From an uncultured Pelagibacteraceae bacterium (GTDB lineage Bacteria > Pseudomonadota > Alphaproteobacteria > Pelagibacterales > Pelagibacteraceae): a stretch of 64,000 bases of DNA. Below the pieces are notes generated by a model. The model made no database searches and had not been told where the DNA came from. It saw only the letters and a list, made by a program, of their open reading frames with translations. The position numbers were made by a program, and so were the translations under genes. Below, one piece after another: positions 9,326 through 16,724 of the stretch (its first letter is position 1; each line of letters begins with the position of its first letter). The stretch is from contig CACIHO010000003.1 of NCBI GenBank assembly GCA_902586485.1, positions 56,752 to 120,751 on the forward strand. The letters are read 5' to 3'.

Positions 9326-10630
9326 ATGCAAAAAGAAGTAAAAAAGTCTTGGGCTCTATTTATTGGGATAGGAGTAATGATGATTGCTCATGGATTGCAA
9401 ATGCAAATCATGGGTATTCGGTCAGTACTTGAAGATTTTAGTGTTTTTACAACTGGTATCTTCATGTCTGGATATTATGTTGGCTACTTTATAGGCTCAA
9501 AAACTACTCCTAATTTTGTTTCAAAAGTTGGTCATATAAGAGTATTTGCTGCATTCGCTTCGCTTGCATCTTTAAGTGCTTTAGTAGCAGTTGTTTATGT
9601 AAATCCACTTATGTGGACAATTAGTAGATTTATAACAGGTATAAGTTTAGTTAGTTGTTATGTCGTTACTGAGAGCTGGTTAAACGATAGAGCAACTAAT
9701 AAAAATAGAGGGCAACTATTATCTGCATATATGATGGTAATTTATTTTGGTTTAGCTCTAGGTATGCTTCTACTTAATATAAGTAAACCTGAAGCTTATG
9801 AACCCTTTATCTTGGTTTCTGTTTTACTTTCTGTTGCTCTAGTTCCTATTTTATTAACAAAAAGACCCGCTCCTAAATTTAAAAAAATTGAAACAATAAG
9901 TATTCTAGAACTTTATAAAATCTCACCTCTTGGTTCTTTAAGCTCTTTCTTTACAGGAATAATTCATGCAGCTTTCTTTTCTTTAATTTCTGTGTATGCA
10001 ACGATCGCAAAATTTACTTTATTTGAAACATCTATACTTTTGTTTGTTGCAACAATTGCTGGTGTTTTAGGTCAGGGTCCTATTGGTTATTTTTCAGATA
10101 TTTTTGACAGAAGGAGAGTGATAGTCATAACAACATTTGGAAGTTCTCTTTTAGCATTAATTGCAATTTTAACTTCAAATGATCCTATACAAAATATTTA
10201 CTATATGGATGAATTTGCTTTTAGAAAAATAATCTTTTTTATAGCTGTTGGACTTTATACAAGTTTATGTCTACCATTATTCTCACTTAACCTTGCACAT
10301 ACTAATGACTTTGTTCCAAAATCTAAATTTGTTGCTGCAGGTGGTGGATTACAATTAATTTTTGGTGTAGGAGCTATTAGTGGTCCTATTTTGTGTGCAA
10401 TTTTCATGGAATGGTTTGGATTAAATGGTTTGTTTGTATTTTTAATTATAGCACACTCAATAATTGGTGTATTTGGTTTGTATAGAATGAAGGTTAGAAG
10501 CACTGTTGAAAATCCAGACTCAACATTCACACCAGTTCCAGCAACAATTACACCTGCTGGATTAGAATTAGATCCTGATGCGCCTGCAACACTAGATGAA
10601 ACTCAAGTTAATGAAACTGCGAAAACTTAA
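9326..10630 (+). CDS. MFS transporter (YcaD-like)
   Basis: Major facilitator superfamily permease, 434 residues, about twelve hydrophobic helices, with a typical loop 2-3 region after FMSGYYVGYFIGS and the loop-8 motif GYFSDIFDRRRV. The C-terminal 45 residues are hydrophilic and Pro/Thr-rich (TFTPVPATITPAG), probably cytosolic. The ATG at 9326 lies 30 bp after the preceding permease. It converges on the MOSC gene, and the two stop codons share four bases (TTAA, 10627-10630). The substrate is unknown. Confidence 0.8.
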   Translation: MQKEVKKSWALFIGIGVMMIAHGLQMQIMGIRSVLEDFSVFTTGIFMSGYYVGYFIGSKTTPNFVSKVGHIRVFAAFASLASLSALVAVVYVNPLMWTISRFITGISLVSCYVVTESWLNDRATNKNRGQLLSAYMMVIYFGLALGMLLLNISKPEAYEPFILVSVLLSVALVPILLTKRPAPKFKKIETISILELYKISPLGSLSSFFTGIIHAAFFSLISVYATIAKFTLFETSILLFVATIAGVLGQGPIGYFSDIFDRRRVIVITTFGSSLLALIAILTSNDPIQNIYYMDEFAFRKIIFFIAVGLYTSLCLPLFSLNLAHTNDFVPKSKFVAAGGGLQLIFGVGAISGPILCAIFMEWFGLNGLFVFLIIAHSIIGVFGLYRMKVRSTVENPDSTFTPVPATITPAGLELDPDAPATLDETQVNETAKT

Positions 10631-11076
10631 ATATTGGATAATTCTATTTTATCACCAATATTAATTTTTGAAGAAGTGAGAATTTGACACCTTAGTCCAC
10701 CCTTCCTCATAAATTCTTTAAGTATATTTTTTTGGTCAAGCATTTCAGTTAAATGTCTGCATGGACGACATAATTCAATCGCCACTAATTCTACATTTCC
10801 GACCTTAAGTTTTTTTCCAATTAAATCATTTAATTTAATGCCTTTTGTGACTACATTTCTTCTGAAATCTATATAAGGAATATTAAGGCCAAATTTAATA
10901 TTATAGTCATCTATATTCTCAGACTCTATTAATGACAATTGATTGTAAGGATCATTAGACTCATGAAAATGACGATCTCCTACTATTCCTTTATTTGCTA
11001 AAACTTCAATTGAATGTACTTCCGAGATGGGTTGATTATTGTCAGCAGCAATTCCTAGTTTAAATACTTCGGCCAT
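10627..11076 (-). CDS. MOSC domain protein
   Basis: 149-residue stand-alone MOSC domain (the sulfur-carrying domain of molybdenum-cofactor sulfurases). KGIVGDRHFH near residue 31 and ELCRPCRHL near residue 103 give the glycine-rich motif and the conserved cysteine of the family. Such proteins are thought to bind or transfer sulfur or molybdenum-cofactor-related groups. The mo-co genes moeA, mobA and fdhD elsewhere in the window fit, although they are not adjacent. Stop overlaps that of the convergent MFS gene by 4 bp. Confidence 0.82.
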   Translation of the reverse strand: MAEVFKLGIAADNNQPISEVHSIEVLANKGIVGDRHFHESNDPYNQLSLIESENIDDYNIKFGLNIPYIDFRRNVVTKGIKLNDLIGKKLKVGNVELVAIELCRPCRHLTEMLDQKNILKEFMRKGGLRCQILTSSKINIGDKIELSNI

Positions 11077-11123
11077 AAATTATTGAAGAAATGATTAAGC
11101 TCATATAATCTTTTCAGAATAAT

Positions 11124-11948
11124 ATGACTTATCTATCATCAAATCAACTTAAACAGTATGAAGATCAAGGGTACATATCCCCTATTGAAGTTTTGTCTAG
11201 TAGTGAAGCAATAGAAGCAAGAAAAGAAATAGAATTAATTGAAAAAAAAATGCCCAGTGAAATAGATAATGCAGGAAGATATAATGTCCATCTAATTTCG
11301 CCAAAACTTGATTCGATTGTTCATAATTCAAAAATTTTAGATGCAGTAGAAAGTATTATTGGAAAAAATATCTTAGTTTGCAGTACTACTTTATTTATTA
11401 AAAACCCTAACGAACAAGGTTTTGTAAGCTATCATCAAGATGCAAAGTACATAGGATTAGAGCCACACAATTGGGTTACAGCATGGGTAGCTTTAACAGA
11501 CTCAAATGAAAATAATGGGTGTATGAAAATGTGGCCTAAATCACATTTAAATATTAAGGATCATAATGAGAAATTTAATGAAGGAAACTTACTTACTAGA
11601 GGTCAAACAGTAGAAAATGTGCCTGAAGATAAAGTTAAAATTATAGAACTTAAAGCTGGTCAAATGTCTTTGCATCATCCAAGAATAGTACATGGATCAG
11701 GAATAAATAAAAGTGATGATAGAAGAATAGGATTTGTTATCCAAAGTTATATAAGCACAAATGTAAAACAAACCCTAGGTAAAAATAGTGTTCAGGTTGC
11801 AAGAGGTGAGGATAAATTTCATTATCATGAGGTTATACATAGAACTAACGCTTTAATGAGTGATGAAAGTATTTTACTTAGAAAAAAAGAAAATGATCAC
11901 TTGCAAGAAATTTTTTATAAAGGTGCAAAACAAAAAGGTTCTTATTAA
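11124..11948 (+). CDS. Phytanoyl-CoA dioxygenase (PhyH) family protein
   Basis: Fe(II)/2-oxoglutarate-dependent oxygenase of the PhyH family, 274 residues. The iron site is visible as His104-x-Asp106 in SYHQDAKYIG and His190 in IVHGSG, followed by Arg200/Arg201, which would bind 2-oxoglutarate. The substrate is unknown; family members hydroxylate lipids, phosphonates, ectoine and others. It heads a likely operon with two Gfo/Idh/MocA oxidoreductases (next start 3 bp after this stop), pointing to a small catabolic or modification pathway. Confidence 0.82.
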   Translation: MTYLSSNQLKQYEDQGYISPIEVLSSSEAIEARKEIELIEKKMPSEIDNAGRYNVHLISPKLDSIVHNSKILDAVESIIGKNILVCSTTLFIKNPNEQGFVSYHQDAKYIGLEPHNWVTAWVALTDSNENNGCMKMWPKSHLNIKDHNEKFNEGNLLTRGQTVENVPEDKVKIIELKAGQMSLHHPRIVHGSGINKSDDRRIGFVIQSYISTNVKQTLGKNSVQVARGEDKFHYHEVIHRTNALMSDESILLRKKENDHLQEIFYKGAKQKGSY

Positions 11949-11951
11949 TTG

Positions 11952-12962
11952 ATGAAAAAAACGCTCAACCTTGGGATAATTGGAATAGATCATGGACATA
12001 TTTTCGATATGTTAGATGAAATGATTAAAGAAGGTTGTAGTTGTAATTGTTTTTGGACAGAAGGAGATCCTTTAACTCTTCAGGAATTTAATAAAAAATA
12101 TCCTAATGTTAAGAGAAAAGAAAATAAACAGGAAATATTAAATGACTCATCTATTGATATGATTTTAATATCTTCGATCCCTGTAGATAGAGCTGGTCAT
12201 TCAATAGATGCTTTAAAAGCTGGTAAGGATGTTATGGTTGATAAGCCAGGCTGTACTACCTTAGATCAATTAAATAATTTGAAAAAGACTGTTAAAGACA
12301 CTGGAAAGATCTGGTCAGTAAATTTTTCTGAAAGATTTCACGTTGCTGCAGTTGCTAAAGCTGAAGAATTAGTTCATGAAGGCAAAATAGGAAAAATAAA
12401 ACAAACTATTGGCACAGGCCCACATAGACAAGGAAACTATGAAAGACCTAATTGGTTTTATAATCGTCAAAGTTATGGAGGAATTATTACAGACATTGGT
12501 TCCCACCAAATTCACCAATTTTTAGTTTTTACAAATTCAAATCAGGCGAAAATCAACCATGCTTTAGTAGAAAATACAACAAAGAAAGAAATGCCTGGTT
12601 TTCAAGACTTTGGTGAAGTTAATATCACAGGTAATGGTGGGCATGGGTATGTACGCTTAGATTGGTTTACTCCAGATGCCCTTCCAACTTGGGGGGATGG
12701 AAGATTATTAATACTTGGAGACAAAGGCTTCATTGAAATAAGAAAGTATACGGATTTAGCAAAATCAGAAAAAGGTAATCATTTATTTTTAGCAAATAAT
12801 GATGAAGTGAAACATATTGACTGCTCTAATGTTAAATTACCCTACTTTAGTAATTTAATAAACGATGTTTTGGACAGAACTGAAACTGCATGTCCTCAAG
12901 AACTAACCTATCTTTCAATGGAACTTGCTATTAAAGCTCAGGAGCAAGCTGAAAAAAAATGA
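11952..12962 (+). CDS. Gfo/Idh/MocA family oxidoreductase
   Basis: NAD(P)-dependent oxidoreductase, 336 residues from the ATG at 11952 (a TTG three bases upstream is less likely). The N-terminal Rossmann fold begins NLGIIGIDHGH, which departs from the usual GxGxxG. The family signature DVMVDKPGCTT (usually EKPxxxT) lies at about 94-104, and GGIITDIGSHQIHQF carries the catalytic Asp/His region. It overlaps the next paralogue by 4 bp (ATGA). The likely substrate is a sugar or polyol derivative, but it is unidentified. Confidence 0.82.
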   Translation: MKKTLNLGIIGIDHGHIFDMLDEMIKEGCSCNCFWTEGDPLTLQEFNKKYPNVKRKENKQEILNDSSIDMILISSIPVDRAGHSIDALKAGKDVMVDKPGCTTLDQLNNLKKTVKDTGKIWSVNFSERFHVAAVAKAEELVHEGKIGKIKQTIGTGPHRQGNYERPNWFYNRQSYGGIITDIGSHQIHQFLVFTNSNQAKINHALVENTTKKEMPGFQDFGEVNITGNGGHGYVRLDWFTPDALPTWGDGRLLILGDKGFIEIRKYTDLAKSEKGNHLFLANNDEVKHIDCSNVKLPYFSNLINDVLDRTETACPQELTYLSMELAIKAQEQAEKK

Positions 12963-14038
12963 AAAAATATCAAGTAGCTATAATTGGAACTAATATAGGA
13001 GCAAAACATTTCGAGGATTTTCAAAAAATATCTCAGAGATTTAATGTTCACACCTTATGTGGTTTAACCAGAGAGTCTATTGATAAAATATTAAAGTCAA
13101 ATACAGAAACAAAAGTTTCTCTTAATTTTGAAGATGTATTAAAAGTTAAAGAAATTGATATAATTGATATTTGTCTTCCACCTCACTTACATTTTTCTGC
13201 TTGTAAAAAAGCTATGGAGGCTGGAAAGCATGTAATTTGTGAAAAACCTTTAGTCTCTAGTCTTAAAGAAGTAGATGAATTAGAAAAAATTAGCAAAGAA
13301 ACTAGTAAAATTATTTTTCCAGTATTTCAATATCGATATGGTCTAGGATTTTCAAAGTTAAAAGCATTAATCAAATCTGGTTTAGCAGGAAAACCATTAG
13401 TTGCATCTTTAGAAACTCACTGGAATAGAGGAAAAGATTACTATTCAAAACCATGGAGAGGAACCTGGAAAGGTGAACAAGGTGGAGCAATTTTAAGTCA
13501 CTCTATTCATATTCATGATTTACTTAGTATGATCCTGGGTCCTGTATCAAATGTTTTTGCAAAACTAACGACTAGAGTAAATGATATTGAGGTTGAGGAT
13601 TGTGCTGCTCTTTCAATTGAAATGGAAACTGGAGCTCTTGTTACAAGTTCTATTACATTGGGTGCTGCAAACGACACTAGTAGACTTAAATTTTGTTTTG
13701 AGGGATTAACAGCTGAGTCTGGTGCGTCACCAGAAAAACCATATAGTCCAGCTGATGATAAGTGGGACTTTTTACCAAGAGCTCCTATAACTCAAGTTCA
13801 AATAGATGAAGTGCTATCAAAAGTAAAAGAACCAAAATCATGGTATGCAGGTATGTTTAATGAAATTGCAAATAAACTAGATGGATCTTCTAGTGATGAA
13901 GTAACTTTATCAGATGCTAGAAAATCCCTAGAATTTGTAACCGCTGTGTATGACTCTTCTAGACAAAATAAAAATATTAAACTTCCAATTAATAAAGATA
14001 ATCCTTTATATAATTCTTGGTTACCTTTAAAAAATTAA
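12959..14038 (+). CDS. Gfo/Idh/MocA family oxidoreductase
   Basis: Second member of the family in the same operon, 359 residues, N-terminal AIIGTNIGAKHF Rossmann loop, GKHVICEKPLVSSL signature at about 89-102, and GGAILSHSIHIHDLL as the catalytic segment. It is only distantly similar to the upstream gene by eye, so the pair is unlikely to be a recent duplication; two paralogues may act on successive intermediates or form a hetero-oligomer. Starts inside the upstream stop (ATGA). Confidence 0.84.
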   Translation: MKKYQVAIIGTNIGAKHFEDFQKISQRFNVHTLCGLTRESIDKILKSNTETKVSLNFEDVLKVKEIDIIDICLPPHLHFSACKKAMEAGKHVICEKPLVSSLKEVDELEKISKETSKIIFPVFQYRYGLGFSKLKALIKSGLAGKPLVASLETHWNRGKDYYSKPWRGTWKGEQGGAILSHSIHIHDLLSMILGPVSNVFAKLTTRVNDIEVEDCAALSIEMETGALVTSSITLGAANDTSRLKFCFEGLTAESGASPEKPYSPADDKWDFLPRAPITQVQIDEVLSKVKEPKSWYAGMFNEIANKLDGSSSDEVTLSDARKSLEFVTAVYDSSRQNKNIKLPINKDNPLYNSWLPLKN

Positions 14039-14040
14039 TT

Positions 14041-14508
14041 ATGGGAGATTCAAATAAAGCACCAAACGATTTTTTTGATAATTGGAATAAAATCCAATCA
14101 ATGTCATATAAAAATGTCATTGAACTACTTGTTAAGAGAAGTAGCGAAAAAAAGATATTAGCTTTAATTCAATTTGAATTAGATCAATTTTCAGAAAATG
14201 TGCAAAAGGATTTAGTTATTTCTGAAACAAGTTCTTTCTATCAAGAAATATCTAACCTTTTCAGAGACTCTAACTGGTGGTCAACCGCTACAGTAACAGA
14301 TGCTTGTAAATTTTATTTAAACTGTGCAAGAAATAATATTTCTTATTTTGAAAACTATGTAGAGGCAGATAGTAATTTGTCCCAAATTCAAAAAAATGAG
14401 ATATTTGCCTTGTATCAATTGTGTACTTTATTTGTTTCTTGGAATGCTATCAAAGAAAAAAAGATTAGAGAAATCATAGATATTAGAAAAAGTTTATTTT
14501 TTAGATAA
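14041..14508 (+). CDS. Hypothetical protein, helical
   Basis: 155-residue protein that I do not recognise. The ATG at 14041, two bases after the upstream stop, is preferred over a TTG at 14017. The composition is polar and strongly helical, with Trp-rich patches (FFDNWNKIQ near the N-terminus, NWWSTATV in the middle, LFVSWNAIKEKK near the end), no signal peptide and no membrane helix. A phasin-like helical bundle is conceivable but not supported. It ends 11 bp before the first copy of the 59-bp repeat, so it is the last chromosomal gene before the cassette locus. Confidence 0.6.
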   Translation: MGDSNKAPNDFFDNWNKIQSMSYKNVIELLVKRSSEKKILALIQFELDQFSENVQKDLVISETSSFYQEISNLFRDSNWWSTATVTDACKFYLNCARNNISYFENYVEADSNLSQIQKNEIFALYQLCTLFVSWNAIKEKKIREIIDIRKSLFFR

Positions 14509-14519
14509 AATTCTTGATT

Positions 14520-14578
14520 ATGAATAAAGAAAACGCAAGTAAACTCTGGAAAATTATTCAGGAAGCTGGCGATTATTT
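14520..14578 (+). repeat. 59-bp direct repeat, copy A (putative attachment core)
   Basis: Identical to 21223-21281 and one synonymous base different from 19375-19433 (AAT versus AAC in codon 2). It marks the left edge of cassette 1. The repeat ends inside codon 20 of the small gene, with no sequence matching the gene beyond that point. Confidence 0.9.
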
Positions 14579-14588
14579 ACGGTGCTAG
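14520..14588 (+). pseudogene. Truncated 5' copy of the 75-codon gene (copy A)
   Basis: First 19 codons plus two bases of the gene at 21223, identical over 59 bp (14520-14578). The frame then runs into unrelated sequence and stops after 22 codons (TAG at 14586-14588). This is the left attachment remnant of the gene, presumably keeping the original chromosomal upstream region. A 22-residue peptide could still be made from it. Confidence 0.85.
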
Positions 14589-14597
14589 TGGGACAAC

Positions 14598-14627
14598 CTA
14601 CTTCACACTACCTCACACTACTTCGCA
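14598..14627 (+). repeat. Three 10-bp iterons (CTACYTCRCA), cassette 1
   Basis: CTACTTCACA, CTACCTCACA and CTACTTCGCA follow each other without gaps, so they repeat at about one helical turn and would present the same face of DNA. The equivalent array is at 19453-19482. Such phased arrays usually bind a recombination accessory factor, initiator or repressor; the protein is unknown. Confidence 0.85.
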
Positions 14628-14640
14628 CTAGTTATGCGAA
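14622..14640 (+). repeat. Inverted repeat TTCGCA-CTAGTTA-TGCGAA
   Basis: Perfect 6-bp stem with a 7-nt loop at the end of the iteron array. In cassette 2 the same position reads TCACA-CTAGTTA-TGTGA, so the G:C pair is replaced by A:T on both sides while the loop is unchanged. Such covariation supports a conserved palindromic binding site or hairpin. Confidence 0.8.
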
Positions 14641-14696
14641 TAATTAAAATTTAATTGAAAATAATTACCATAAAGGCTCATCAATTTAGGTAATAA

Positions 14697-14736
14697 ACTA
14701 TGCCACAGACTATGCCAGATTTAGATAAATCAAATG
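14697..14736 (+). repeat. Left 22-bp cassette-specific block (cassette 1)
   Basis: ACTA at 14697-14700, then a 22-bp block (14701-14722) beginning TGCCACAGACTATGCCA, then AGATAAATCAAATG. The block contains a 12-bp tandem (ACTATGCCACAG/ACTATGCCAGAT). It matches the right end of the same cassette at 19329-19350 and not the blocks of cassette 2. Confidence 0.85.
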
Positions 14737-14747
14737 CTAAATTTGAT

Positions 14748-14753
14748 TATAAT
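14748..14753 (+). promoter_or_regulatory. Possible -10 element for mod
   Basis: TATAAT 51 bp upstream of the mod start codon. No convincing -35 hexamer is seen at the normal distance, so this is a weak call in very AT-rich DNA. Confidence 0.3.
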
Positions 14754-14804
14754 ATAGTAGATTTAATTCGAAAAAATCGTCTCTTTTGATTATAAATCTT
14801 AATT

Positions 14805-16724
14805 ATGTCTAATCTTTTGAAAGATGAAATCTTTAAAACTTTAAAATCTTCCAATTTATTTTGTGATAAAGAAGGTGAGGTTTTAAGAGATAAAGTAATA
14901 GATTACGCTATTAAAAATAATGATGAATTATTAAATTTATTAATTAATAATAAAAAAATTGAAGAAACATTTTTCTTAACAAAGAATAAATTTAAATTCT
15001 TTAAATCTGATTTATTTATAGATTATGTAAAAGATAAAGATTTTTTAGAAAATTCATACACAAAATTCAAAAATAAAATTGGTCTTGCTAAAAATAATAA
15101 TTTTTTATCTGATGAAGATAATATAATTCTAAACTGGCCCTTTAAAGATACCGTTCTTGTTGGAGGACAATCTACCGATGAAATATACCAGAATAAAAAA
15201 GAAATTTTTTTAAATGAGGTAATAGCATACGATGATATTGATAAGTTATACGATGAAAAAGTATTAACAAATGGTAAAATTTATTCAAAAAATCAAAATA
15301 AAAATATTGATCTAATAGAAAAACCAATAAATAAAAATTTTGTAATTAAAGGCAATAATCTAATTGCTTTGTCTTGCTTGGAAAAGACATATCAAGAAAA
15401 AATAAAATTAATTTATTGTGATCCACCGTATAACACGGGAGGCTCAAGTGATATTTTTTCATATAATAACAATTTTAAACATTCTACGTGGCTAACATTT
15501 ATGAAAAACAGACTGGAAATATCAAAAAGATTATTAAGAAAAGATGGATTTATCGCAATTACGATTGATCATGTTGAATTATTTTATCTAGGAGCTTTAG
15601 CAGATGAAATATTCGGTCAGGAAAATAGAGTCGGTATTGTAACTATATTTATTAACCCTAAAGGAAGACAACATGAAAGATATTTTTCTGCTTCAACTGA
15701 ATACATGTTAGTTTATGCAAAAGATGTAAAAGAAGCTGAATTTCAAAGTGTAACTATTGATGAAAAAAAACAACAAGATTTTAACTTTAAAGATAATGAT
15801 GGTAAATTCAGGTGGGATAATTTTGCAAGAATTAGAACAAGCACTAAAAGGTCTAACAAACCTAATTTTTGGTACCCTATTTATGTTAGTAAAGATTTAA
15901 ACACTATTTCACTAAAGAAACAAAATAATTTTCATGAAGTTTACCCTGTTTCAAACGGTCAAGAATATACATGGAAAGTAATTAAAGAAACATTTGAAAA
16001 AAAACTTTCTGATGGAAATTATAAAGCTTTTAATGAAAAAGGTACAATTACTATAAAAAATAAATTTAGAGAATCTGAAGTTTTAAAAGATTTATGGACC
16101 GATAAAAAATATTTTTCAGAATTTCAAGGAACAAATCTTTTAAAAAAGGAAGTTGGTGAAAAATTAGCAAAAAAATTTAGCTACCCGAAATCATTATATT
16201 CTGTTTTAGATACATTAAAAATTATGACATCTAAAAATGATATAATTTTAGATTTTTTTGCAGGATCAGGAACAACTGGTAGAGCTACTCAAGAATTAAA
16301 TAAACTAGATGATGGTAATAGAAAATTTATATTAGTAGAACAAGTAGAAGATCATATTGAAATAATTACAAAAAGATTATCAGAAAATTTAGATAAGGAT
16401 AATTTTATATATTTTGAATTAAAGAAACTGAATCAAAATTTTACTGATAAAATAAACAACGCAAAAACAGCTCAAGAGCTCTTTAAAATATATAATGAGA
16501 TAAAAAAGCATGGAATAATGCAATGGTCATTTGAAATAGATGAATTTGAAAATAAAAAAGAAACTTTCCAAAAATTAAAATTAGAAGATCAAAAAAACTT
16601 AATAAAAGATATTTTGAATAAAAATCAACTTTATGTAAATTTTTCTGAAATAGATGACAAAAGATACGATTGCTCAAAATCAGAAAAAGAATTAACTAAA
16701 TCTTTTTATGGCACTCAAGACTAA
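14805..16724 (+). CDS. mod: Type III restriction-modification methyltransferase (Mod)
   Basis: DNA methyltransferase and specificity subunit of a type III R-M system. The catalytic motif IV DPPY is at residues 206-209 (YCDPPYNTGG) and the SAM-binding motif I FAGSG at 484-488 (DFFAGSGTTGRA). Motif IV before motif I is the beta-class order used by type III Mod proteins (N6-adenine methylation). The long middle region between the motifs (about 270-470) would hold the target-recognition domain. 639 residues is a normal length. No frameshift and no simple-repeat tract suggests phase variation. The res gene starts 17 bp before this gene ends. Confidence 0.93.
   Translation: MSNLLKDEIFKTLKSSNLFCDKEGEVLRDKVIDYAIKNNDELLNLLINNKKIEETFFLTKNKFKFFKSDLFIDYVKDKDFLENSYTKFKNKIGLAKNNNFLSDEDNIILNWPFKDTVLVGGQSTDEIYQNKKEIFLNEVIAYDDIDKLYDEKVLTNGKIYSKNQNKNIDLIEKPINKNFVIKGNNLIALSCLEKTYQEKIKLIYCDPPYNTGGSSDIFSYNNNFKHSTWLTFMKNRLEISKRLLRKDGFIAITIDHVELFYLGALADEIFGQENRVGIVTIFINPKGRQHERYFSASTEYMLVYAKDVKEAEFQSVTIDEKKQQDFNFKDNDGKFRWDNFARIRTSTKRSNKPNFWYPIYVSKDLNTISLKKQNNFHEVYPVSNGQEYTWKVIKETFEKKLSDGNYKAFNEKGTITIKNKFRESEVLKDLWTDKKYFSEFQGTNLLKKEVGEKLAKKFSYPKSLYSVLDTLKIMTSKNDIILDFFAGSGTTGRATQELNKLDDGNRKFILVEQVEDHIEIITKRLSENLDKDNFIYFELKKLNQNFTDKINNAKTAQELFKIYNEIKKHGIMQWSFEIDEFENKKETFQKLKLEDQKNLIKDILNKNQLYVNFSEIDDKRYDCSKSEKELTKSFYGTQD

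Larger units (their letters stand above)
14579..14700 (+). repeat. Conserved 122-bp left end of cassette 1
   Basis: Aligns without gaps to 19434-19555, with about 26 mismatches by hand count. The best conserved parts are GCTA-TGG-ACA just after the 59-bp repeat, the 10-bp iterons, CACTAGTTATG, GAAAATAATT, CTCATCAATTTA and the final AAACTA. No protein-coding gene lies in 14589-14804; that stretch holds this left end, the 22-bp block and the mod upstream region. Confidence 0.88.

Noticed and set aside
5625..11948. PhnY-PhnZ style phosphonate oxidation pair
   Set aside because: A PhnZ-like HD protein and a PhyH oxygenase are both present, but 5 kb apart in different operons with five genes between, so no functional pairing can be claimed.
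14598..14627. CRISPR-like direct repeats
   Set aside because: Only three 10-bp repeats with no spacers; they are contiguous iterons and recur at the second cassette.
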